Below, in pieces: positions 21,938 through 28,536 of a stretch of DNA of 28,536 bases. The DNA lies in contig CAYVXE010000054.1 in NCBI GenBank assembly GCA_964455375.1, positions 1-28,536 on the forward strand, given 5' to 3'. Below the pieces are notes generated by a model. The model did not search any database. It was given only the letters and a program-made list of their open reading frames with translations, and was not told the DNA's origin. Source of the DNA: CAYVXE01 sp964455375. GTDB lineage: Bacteria > Zhuqueibacterota > Zhuqueibacteria > Oceanimicrobiales > Oceanimicrobiaceae. The position numbers were made by a program, and so were the translations under genes. The stretch's first letter is position 1; the number at the start of each line of letters is the position of its first letter.

Positions 21938-24770
21938 ATGAAACGAATCGCAGTACTTTTGCTGCTCATAGCCGGGTCGCTTTTCGCACAAACTAACAAN
22001 NNNNNNNNNNNNNNNNNNNNNNNNNNNNNNNNNNNNNNNNNNNNNNNNNNNNNNNNNNNNNNNNNNNNNNNNNNNNNNNNNNNNNNNNNNNNNNNNNNNG
22101 AATCGCAGTACTTTTGCTGCTCATAGCCGGGTCGCTTTTCGCACAAACTAACAATGAATTTCGCGCAACCTGGATCGTGGACAGCCAGTGGCTTTCTCCC
22201 GATAAGACTGTGGAAGAAAACAAAGCTGAAATCAGGCGTATTCTTGATAATCACAAAGCCGCGAATATGACATCCGTTCTTTGGCAGGTACGGCGATTTG
22301 GTTCGGTTTATTATCCCTCAGGAATTGAACCCTGGGGGCCACAAGCAAATTTTACCGATCCCGGTTTTGATCCGCTGGCGTTTGCCATTCAGGAAGCGCA
22401 TAAACGCGGTCTTGAATTCCATGCCTGGTTTAACACGTTTGAAAGCCGCTTCCAATATACCGGTAGCCCGTCGCAGGTACATCCGGAGTGGATTTGTCGC
22501 GACCGAGATGGGAATGCTATGCCGTCAGATATTGCCTGGTTGTCACCGGGGTTGCCTGAGGTTCGTGCTTATTTAAAAAATGTTGCCATTGAAATTGTCA
22601 ATAATTATGACATCGATGGGCTGCACCTGGATTTTATTCGCTGGAATGAGCACACGAACACGGGGAATGCACCTTCGTTGGAAAAACAGAAAATTGATCA
22701 GCACTTACCGGATGGCATGATTACGGAAGCCCAACTCAAAGAACTGTTGGCAAACCAATCCGGTAGATATCTTTATGATGTAGATCATCCGTTTAGCGCC
22801 GGCGTGCCAACGGGATTTGCAAGCTGGGAAGATTGGTGGAGGGGAACCGTCACGGCATTCGTCCGCGCATTGCATGATTCCATTCAGACCGTAAAACCGT
22901 GGGTGCGGTTGTCCCCGGCAGCCCTGGGTCGGTACAATTGGGGAGGTTGGCAGGGTTTTAATGTGGTTTATCAGGACGCGGCACTTTGGCTCAATGAAGG
23001 CTCTATCGAGCAGCTTGTGGGTATGCACTACCACTGGGATCAACCGGAAGAGTTCAGGAGTGTTTTGGTTTCCGGCTGTCCTGAGTGCTGGAACCAGTTT
23101 ATATTACCGGCCATTCAGGCGGGGAGGTTGTACACCGTTGGATTTTTCTCAGACAGCTATTCCGAAAGAAATATATTCGGCAGGCATAAACCGATTATCG
23201 ATGAAGTTAGAAAAATATTCTGGGTCGATGGGTTTCAGTTTTTCAGCTACGGGTCATGGCGGGACCGGGATTATTGGGATGAAGCTGTCAAAGAGTTCTT
23301 TCCACATAAAGCGAAAATTCGGGGCACCGGTTTGGTAGACAATATTCCTCCGGATGCTCCAACAACGATTCTGACAAAATTAGATTCCTTGAATTACGAG
23401 GTGGCTGTGACGCCTGTGAATCCTGTGGAAGATAACTACTGGTTTGCCATTTACCGTTCTCAGGACGACGTGCAAGATGTGGATTCTGACGAAATTATCG
23501 ATGTCCATTTTGGGAATTCGGCCTATTCNNNNNNNNNNNNNNNNNNNNNNNNNNNNNNNNNNNNNNNNNNNNNNNNNNNNNNNNNNNNNNNNNNNNNNNN
23601 NNNNNNNNNNNNNNNNNNNNNNNNNNNNCCATCGATGCAGTTGTGACGTTCGAGTTTGATGAGCTTCTTGACAGAAGTTCTGTGACCATGCAGACGATCG
23701 ACTTTACACAGGGCACAAATGACGTCCCGTTCGATTTTCATGTGAGTCAGGTAAACAATCGGTCTGTCCTGAGTATTCAGGCGCTGGATTTGCTTGACAC
23801 GCAGCAAGATTACAGCGTAAAGCTCAGTACGGCAATCATGGACACTGCAGGTAATGCATTGCCTGCAGAAATCGTTACGAACTTCAGGACGTCAAATGAG
23901 CGTTATTCGGAATTGAAGATGATCGACAAATTTCTCTCGGTGGTAAATTGGTTTCAGCCGGACGGCAGCGGCTCAACTGTGGGTATCGTCGTACCGAATA
24001 CGTCCTTTGCCATGTCTACGCAAGCCTTTTTACCGGCTTCAATCCCTCGGCAAAAAGTGAGTCCCGCTTTGACATACGAATGGAATGAATCGTCCTCCGA
24101 GTTTTTACTGCGGGAGTTTTTATCCCAGGGTGCGCCAAGAGCTGTTGTGTTCGATACCACCTACACACTACAATGTTATGTTTACGGAGACGGCAGCGGC
24201 AACAAATTCCGCTTTGCTGTGGATGATAAATTACCGGTCGAAGCGGGTGCGAACCATGAGGTTTCACAATGGTTTACCCTTGACTGGGTGGGCTGGCGTA
24301 TCGTTGAATGGAAATTAAGCGACTTAAGTCAAACCGGCATTTGGATCGGTGACGGAACTCCGGACGGCACGTTACGCATTGACAGCTTTCAATTGACCCA
24401 TGAACCGGGCGATGCAGGGTCAGGAAAGATTTTTTTCGATAATCTTCGTATCGTAAAAAAAACAACGCTTCCGGTGAGTGTGGAAGAAACTGCATCACAG
24501 ATACCAGAAGCATTTCACCTGTTTCAAAATTATCCGAACCCATTCAATCCCACAACGACGATCTCATTTGATTTACCACAAAGAGGCTCGGTGACACTAA
24601 AAATATATGACATGTTGGGACGGCAAGTTGCGACCTTACTCAATGAACAATTGGTTGCCGGACGATATAAAATTCCCTTTAATGCAGAAAACCTGGCCTC
24701 TGGAATTTATGTGTACCAACTCAAGGCGAACCAGCGTACGTTAACCCGTAGAATGTTATTTTTGAAATAA
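21938..24770 (+). CDS. GHL10 (DUF187)-type glycoside hydrolase with FN3, Ig-like and T9SS domains, crossed by two assembly gaps
   Basis: With the first gap closed, the protein has a signal peptide (about 1-17, MKRIAVLLLLIAGSLFA-Q) and a GHL10 TIM barrel (about 20-400): FRATWIVDSQWL, EFHAWFNTF (about 109-117) and YDIDGLHLDFIRW (about 172-184), the family's conserved strands. E. coli DigH, a family member, cleaves denuded peptidoglycan glycan strands; the substrate here is unknown. An FN3-like segment follows (PPDAPTTILTKL to AIYRSQDD). After the second gap come a Big_5/SbsA-like Ig domain (VVTFEFDELLDRSSV, MDTAGNALPAEI), a jelly-roll-like module (WFTLDWVGWRIVEWKL) and the sorting domain (QNYPNPFNP, MLGRQVATLL, MLFLK). 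GGAG at 21926-21929 precedes the ATG. That both sides of gap 2 are one gene is likely, not proven. Confidence 0.82.
21945..22154. repeat. 55-bp exact direct repeat flanking an N gap (assembly artefact)
   Basis: Bases 21945-21999 are identical to 22100-22154, and between them are exactly 100 N. Both copies encode the same part of one signal peptide. Two contigs sharing a terminal 55-mer were evidently scaffolded without merging, so the true sequence should have a single copy and no gap. Confidence 0.92.
22000..22099. other. Assembly gap 1 (100 N)
   Basis: A placeholder of exactly 100 N. Because its flanks overlap by 55 identical bases, the real gap length is probably minus 55, that is, no sequence is missing. 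Confidence 0.95.
23529..23628. other. Assembly gap 2 (100 N), real missing sequence
   Basis: A placeholder of exactly 100 N with no shared sequence at its flanks, so the gap size is unknown. The reading frame changes phase across it and the join falls between an FN3-like and an Ig-like domain, so at least part of a domain boundary is hidden. Confidence 0.9.
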
Positions 24771-24853
24771 GAAGGAGAACGCAGCAGTGTGCATCAGTGG
24801 TTAAATAATTCACGACGCAAATTTACTTCGCGCACAGGAATCCAATATTTAGA

Positions 24854-25771
24854 ATGATGAAATTATTGTTAAGAATATTACCAATTATTTATTTCTTTAC
24901 GTTTCTTTCAGGTGAAGGCTTTGCCGGCGCCTGGGTACAAAAGAAACACGGTTATTATTTCAAACTCTCTGCAAACTATTTGCACACCACCAAAGAATTC
25001 AACTTTGAGGGTGATAAATTGGATATCTTTCAGGAGCGAATTGTTTACAAGGACGCGTCGTTCCGGGATTTTAATGTGACACTTTATGGGGAATATGGTT
25101 TATTTGAAAAGTTTACGATCGTTGGCAGTCTGCCGTTTAAAATCCTGCGTTCCAAACGGACGGAATTGGTGGGAGGGGGGCTTTTAGCAAGAATCGCCAC
25201 GATTTACACCCAGGGTGTCTCGGATTTATCTTTAGAAGGACGCTATCAACTCCTGAATAAGAAGGTGGTTTTGTCGTTGCAGGGTGGTCTGAAGATCCCC
25301 CTGTTTTACGAAGAATCTCCCTCGGATGACGGCGCTCCGCTGGGAACAGGAAATGTAGATTTTGCCGGACAGGTGTTAGTCGGCAAAAGTCTTTATCCGC
25401 TCCCTGTTTATGTGACTGCCGGGTTTGGCTACCGCAAACGTACCGGTGATGTGCATGATCAGGTATTTTACTCCGCAGAAGCCGGGTACACATTGGGAAA
25501 GCTGTTAGTGAAAGTCACGTTTGACGGCTTACAAAGCACTGTTACCCCACCTGATATTGTGGGTGCACCGGTTACCACGCCGTTGCCTGGTGGCGGCGGT
25601 GCGTTACCAAATGTCATCGTGGGTGACCAGGATATTTTTAAGATCAATCCGTCGATTATCATGAATCTGTCTAAGAGGCTGGCTATTCAGGGGGATATTC
25701 TCCATGTTTACGGTGGTAAAGATACGGTAGCAGGAACGACGTTTTCTCTCGGGGTTATTTTGCAGAGATAA
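24854..25771 (+). CDS. Putative outer-membrane beta-barrel protein
   Basis: This 305-residue protein has a signal peptide to about residue 25 (LLLRILPIIYFFTFLSGEGFA). Alternating amphipathic strands with many Gly and aromatic residues fill the body (YYFKLSANYLHTT, FNVTLYGEYGLFEKFTIVG, VYVTAGFGYRKRTG), as in transporter-type outer-membrane barrels. A Pro/Gly-rich stretch at about residues 237-257 (PPDIVGAP, LPGGGGALP) looks like an extracellular loop. The C-terminus (FSLGVILQR) lacks a terminal aromatic. Two ATG codons are adjacent (24854 and 24857) and the ribosome site is weak. It lies 83 bases after the hydrolase in the same direction, possibly co-transcribed. Its cargo cannot be told from the sequence. 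Confidence 0.7.
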   Translation: MMKLLLRILPIIYFFTFLSGEGFAGAWVQKKHGYYFKLSANYLHTTKEFNFEGDKLDIFQERIVYKDASFRDFNVTLYGEYGLFEKFTIVGSLPFKILRSKRTELVGGGLLARIATIYTQGVSDLSLEGRYQLLNKKVVLSLQGGLKIPLFYEESPSDDGAPLGTGNVDFAGQVLVGKSLYPLPVYVTAGFGYRKRTGDVHDQVFYSAEAGYTLGKLLVKVTFDGLQSTVTPPDIVGAPVTTPLPGGGGALPNVIVGDQDIFKINPSIIMNLSKRLAIQGDILHVYGGKDTVAGTTFSLGVILQR

Positions 25772-26134
25772 GATTTCTACGCATTCCATGAGTGCTTACG
25801 TAAGGTTTTTAAAGAACAGTAGTCAAACCTCTCGTTGTGCAAGCCTGAAGTTGTTTTTATCCTCTGCGCGTTGGACTGAGTCCCTCCCTTTGGCCAAAGG
25901 GAGGATAGGAGGGATTCGAAAAAGCAAATGCTGCAACTGGCCTCAACTCCTCCCTGTCCCTCCTTTACGAAAGGAGGGAACTTTCTAAGCTGATGCTCGA
26001 TTTTATCTGACATATTCTTTAACCGGACACTCATGTACCCATTCAAAAATCTAAACAGATTTCCGTAACGGTTAACAAGGCATGGTGTAAAAGGAGATTT
26101 TAGATGTTTGAAATTTGGATTTGGGATTTTCGGT
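25772..26134. other. Gene-free spacer between convergent genes, with palindromes and low-complexity repeat
   Basis: This 363-base spacer between the barrel gene and the reverse-strand DUF3179 gene has no credible gene. It holds a two-hairpin CCTCCC-family repeat (25883-25979) and, near 26105-26135, a low-complexity stretch with TTTGGATTTGGGATTTT that resembles the one at the window start. Confidence 0.6.
25883..25979. repeat. CCTCCC-family dispersed palindromic repeat
   Basis: CCTCCCTTTGG/CCAAAGGGAGG forms a perfect 22-base palindrome at 25883-25904. A second hairpin, TCCCTCCTTT ACG AAAGGAGGGA, spans 25957-25979. The GGAGG-rich arm of the first can also pair with the CCTCC-rich arm of the second. 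This is a further repeat family, different from those at 5639, 7910 and 21081. Confidence 0.65.
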
Positions 26135-26842
26135 TTATGGATATTTGAGGAACTTGGTTTCCGGTTCCATCTTCTTCCAGGTTTTCCAGCGGGTTACCGT
26201 GGAAGAAAATTCCTGCAGTTTGCGGTCGGCGAATACTCCACTGATGCAGGTTAACGCGTCTTCGCCTTCTAAGTGGTACCACAAACTTTCCGTTTCGTGA
26301 TCATAAAGAACGAAGGTCAAATCGTACGTCCATCCACTGGCACTTAACGTTAAAACACGGTCATCGACCACGCGGCTGTACACGGCAGCCAATCCTACAA
26401 GCGGTCAGTAAGCGACGGCAACGTGAGCCGTCCCGAAGACTTCATCCACAACTTCGTGGCTGCTCATCACGGTCAATTTGTATGCTCGCGGTAGGCCATT
26501 GAAGCTCGTGCCCATCACCGTAAATCCGGCGGTGTTCTCAGGATAGCCTTCGTCTCCGGGGCTAAGCATTTGCGGTTTTAAGATAGGTTTTATGGCATCC
26601 GGCCCTAAACCGAACATAAACCGGTCCGGCTCGAAACCATAAATGTTTACGGCATGGGTAATATCCCATTCTTTCCCGGTGCGATCGACAATAAAAATTT
26701 TTTCCAGTTCCTCATCTTTTTTTTCTTTCGTATCCCCGGCCACCTGATCCGATAAGGGGATGGTTACGATGGAGTCTTTGCAGGTTGAGAGGAAAAGGAT
26801 GACGACGACAAAAAACAGGATGTGTTTGAAAATGCGCTTCAT
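26135..26842 (-). CDS. DUF3179 putative lipoprotein with in-frame TGA at the conserved cysteine (candidate selenoprotein, or interrupted gene)
   Basis: Read through one TGA, the frame gives 235 residues of a DUF3179-family protein. A signal segment with possible lipobox FLSTC (Cys at about 21) is followed by FIVDRTGKEWDITHAVNIYG, then GLGPDAIKPI, MLSPGDEGYP and LTVMSSHEVVDEVFGTAHVAVAY. The family normally continues with Cys-Pro-Leu; here codon 146 (26405-26407) is TGA, then PLVGLAAVY, RVLTLSASG, LYDHETESLWYHLEG and TRWKTWKK with no further stop. Both halves look intact and in one frame. A hairpin follows the TGA. Options are selenocysteine insertion, a recent Cys (TGT/TGC) to TGA nonsense mutation, or a sequence error. 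The biochemical role of DUF3179 is not established. TGA rarely ends genes here. Confidence 0.75.
26366..26407 (-). promoter_or_regulatory. TGA codon and SECIS-like hairpin in the DUF3179 gene
   Basis: Reading the reverse strand from the TGA as nucleotide 1, GGCTG (18-22) pairs with CAGCC (30-34) around CCGTGTA. An outer helix pairs nucleotides 2-5 (GACC) with 39-42 (GGTC) and 6-7 with 35-36. A bacterial SECIS is a hairpin directly 3' of the UGA, with its upper stem-loop roughly 11-16 bases on and a G near the loop start; this fits loosely. Such short stems also occur by chance. Confidence 0.3.
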
Positions 26843-27031
26843 GGTATTCTTACGGATAATTTGTTCACTAAAACGTGTTTGCTAAAATCAATGCCTTCAT
26901 AAATTAGAAGTTCCCAAAATCTGAATTTCTAAATCAACATTCAATATTCAAAAGGGAGTCAAGGAGATTGATTTTGGTATTATATTAAAATAACAATGAA
27001 AGACACCTGAAAATTCCGGTTTTAAACGTAT

Positions 27032-27982
27032 CTATTTTATTTTCAATGAAAAGATACTCCCGGATTTTTTTTCATCATAAACAAGCGTCGTTCCGTCCGG
27101 AGACCAGTTGGGGTTCATTTCAAGCTGGTAGGTGCTTGCTGTGACATTCGTTTTTTCGCTGCCGTCACTTTTAGCGATGTAGATATCTGAGCCGAGAAAG
27201 GCGTGGCCGTCATCTTTCGTGATCATGTAACACAGCCACTGACTGTCGGGTGACCAGCAGGGACGTTCGCCGGGTCCCAGGTCATGCAGGTTGGTACCGT
27301 CTGTGTTGACGACGTATAAATCGCCACCGAGCAACTCGAATGCGATTTTCTTGTGGTCAGGTGAAAGGACGGCGTTCAAATAGGTCCCGGAAGTTGGCGT
27401 GAGGCGTTCAGCCACCGCTAATGTGGAATCTAAAAAAACAAAATCCGATTTTTCATTAAAAAATGTGCCACCCCTTTTTGTGAAAATAGGTGATTTTTCT
27501 GAGGGCGCTTGCTGTAAACCTTTGAATGTCTGGAAAAGAATGTATCGCATGTCGGACGACCATTTTGGTAACCCCATGATCGCTGACCGTGACCGGGCAA
27601 CCTCGCGATGTGATTTTGTCTGGATATTGTAAATTGTGATGACATGGACGCGCCGCCGCTTTTCATAACTGATTTCTCTGCAGACAATTTCTTTGGAATC
27701 CGGAGACCAGGCAAATTTAAACCCGGCCGCAATACCGTCTGAAATATGAGATACCTCACTGCCGTCTGCGCGCATGAGCCAGATACCGCGGTAATTTTTT
27801 CCTGCCATGGCGATTCTACTGCCATCCGGCGACCAGACAGGCTGTATGAATTCATGATCAGGGGGAGAAATCGCCTCGGGCTTTTGAGTGAAATCGAAGG
27901 TTCCCTGCGCCTGCACAGGCCCTGAAAATGCAGCGATGAATACGGCGATGAATAAAACAATGAATGTCTTGATTTCTTTCAT
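27032..27982 (-). CDS. Secreted PD40/TolB-like WD40 beta-propeller protein
   Basis: This 316-residue protein has a signal peptide to about residue 25 (TFIVLFIAVFIAAFSGPVQA-Q). At least five PD40 repeats are visible by their core WSPDG/WSPDS or variants: PVWSPDGSRIAMAG (about 49-62), FAWSPDSKEIVCRE, AVLSPDHKKIAFEL, PCWSPDSQWLCYM and PNWSPDGTTLVYDE, plus a degenerate KWSSDMRYILFQ. Phrases such as LMRADGSE and VVNTDGTN link the blades, as in the TolB C-terminal propeller. It lacks the TolB N-terminal domain and a sorting domain, so it is probably periplasmic. It starts 14 bases after the upstream cargo stop, with a GGAC site, so the two are likely co-transcribed. Confidence 0.85.
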   Translation of the reverse strand: MKEIKTFIVLFIAVFIAAFSGPVQAQGTFDFTQKPEAISPPDHEFIQPVWSPDGSRIAMAGKNYRGIWLMRADGSEVSHISDGIAAGFKFAWSPDSKEIVCREISYEKRRRVHVITIYNIQTKSHREVARSRSAIMGLPKWSSDMRYILFQTFKGLQQAPSEKSPIFTKRGGTFFNEKSDFVFLDSTLAVAERLTPTSGTYLNAVLSPDHKKIAFELLGGDLYVVNTDGTNLHDLGPGERPCWSPDSQWLCYMITKDDGHAFLGSDIYIAKSDGSEKTNVTASTYQLEMNPNWSPDGTTLVYDEKKSGSIFSLKIK

Positions 27983-27996
27983 TTCATACGCGTCCT

Positions 27997-28536
27997 TTAT
28001 TTTAAAAATATCATTTTTCGGCTTTCACTGCGGTTGTTTAATTTGATCCGGTAGACGTAAACACCATTACTGACGAGCCGATTGTGATCGTCTTTTCCGT
28101 TCCAAATAACCCGGTAATCTCCGGGAGATTGCGACGAGTTCACCAACGTTCGGACTTTCTGTCCCTGTAAATTGAACACGGCCAAGTCCACCCGGGAGAA
28201 GTCTGGTACCCGGTAGTTGATGACCGTTTGCGGGTTAAATGGATTCGGATAGTTTTGGGCAAGGATGAAATTGTTGTCAAAATTGGTTCCGGTAGCGCTG
28301 CTTCTTACAGATACAGTGACATCTGACTCGGTTTCGATGAAATCATCTACAAATATTGCTCCCTGGGAATTCCCGGCAAATTTAAATTGAAAACCTGAGA
28401 ATGTAATCAAATCCGCATCAAAAGCGCCATTGCCGGTGCCGTCTGTGGCTAATTGGGGGTTCGTCAAGTCTACGGAAAGAAACCGCCAACCGCGCCAATC
28501 GATTGTAAACCATGTACTCGCTTCCGTCCCATCGCT
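27997..28536 (-). CDS. T9SS cargo protein, C-terminal part (5' end beyond the window)
   Basis: The frame is open to the window edge, so only the last 179 residues are seen. The first visible part has STWFTIDWRGWRFLSVDLTN and, further on, GAIFVDDFIE; it parallels WFTLDWVGWRIVEWKL and GKIFFDNLRI in the GHL10 hydrolase at 21938, so both carry the same jelly-roll-like module before the sorting domain. The sorting domain follows (QNYPNPFNP, LQGQKVRTLV, NGVYVYRIK, MIFLK). An internal TTG at 28465-28467 is not the true start. By module order this may be another carbohydrate-active enzyme, but the catalytic part is not in view. Confidence 0.85.
   Translation of the reverse strand, partial: SDGTEASTWFTIDWRGWRFLSVDLTNPQLATDGTGNGAFDADLITFSGFQFKFAGNSQGAIFVDDFIETESDVTVSVRSSATGTNFDNNFILAQNYPNPFNPQTVINYRVPDFSRVDLAVFNLQGQKVRTLVNSSQSPGDYRVIWNGKDDHNRLVSNGVYVYRIKLNNRSESRKMIFLK

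Noticed and set aside
22114..23646. Hydrolase as a separate gene starting inside the second copy of the signal sequence
   Set aside because: The 55-bp duplication shows that the true start is at 21938 with the gap closed; the apparent start and end are gap artefacts.
25788..25988. 66-codon forward frame and its 89-codon reverse partner (25777-26046)
   Set aside because: Both are translations of the CCTCCC palindromic repeat and have no recognisable domain.
26135..26392. Separate 85-residue gene starting at a TTG after the TGA
   Set aside because: It is in frame with, and forms the second half of, the DUF3179 domain, so an independent gene is unlikely.
1..28536. tRNA, rRNA, integrase or insertion-sequence genes
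   Set aside because: None was recognised; the mobile-type content seen is limited to short palindromic repeats and the broken GIY-YIG gene.

Overview
The window reads as chromosomal DNA of an uncultured Gram-negative bacterium of the FCB supergroup, with a style like KSB1, Calditrichota or Ignavibacteria-type lineages. The basis is eight proteins ending in a type IX secretion (T9SS type A) sorting domain with the QNYPNPFNP signature, a PorV/PorQ-like protein, a SusC-like TonB-dependent receptor, and many dispersed palindromic intergenic repeats. Two runs of exactly 100 N and a 55-bp duplication across the first show that this is a scaffolded draft, probably a metagenome assembly. The lineage is inferred; no rRNA, tRNA or other marker gene is present.

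Bases 1-9900 (+ strand) hold five secreted T9SS cargo proteins in tandem. Three (451, 2391, 5941) are related FG-GAP/VCBS calcium-loop propellers. The other two (4116, 8215) look like propellers without FG-GAP loops. Most have a strong AGGAGGG ribosome site, and they are separated by spacers rich in palindromes. Candidate structured leader RNAs precede the first (289-398) and the fifth (8107-8174). A perfect hairpin at 9913-9945 closes this block and also the convergent AraC gene.

Bases 9949-20962 look like one functional locus. An AraC-family regulator (- strand) is divergent from a + strand series: TonB-dependent receptor with an N-terminal carboxypeptidase-regulatory domain, secreted FN3 protein with a variant C-terminal sorting-like domain, PorV/PorQ-like barrel, IPT/TIG putative lipoprotein with a propeller-like tail, and a DUF4397-propeller-T9SS protein. 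It ends at a strong intrinsic terminator (20928-20962). I infer a regulated outer-membrane uptake or surface-display locus. No SusD homologue is visible.

Bases 20963-21937 are a repeat nest: three or more copies of a long inverted-repeat element (arms like CACCCTGAGCG / CGCTCAGCATG) around a frameshifted GIY-YIG nuclease gene. A GHL10-type (DUF187) glycoside hydrolase with FN3, Ig-like, jelly-roll-like and T9SS modules follows. It is interrupted by both assembly gaps; the first gap is an artefact, the second hides real sequence. An outer-membrane barrel gene comes next.

From 25772 to the end there is another palindromic spacer and then a - strand group: the 3' part of another T9SS cargo gene running off the right edge, a PD40/TolB-like propeller protein, and a DUF3179 putative lipoprotein. 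The DUF3179 gene has one in-frame TGA exactly where the family has a conserved cysteine, with a hairpin just downstream. It is either a candidate selenoprotein or a nonsense mutation or sequence error, and it is the most notable observation here.
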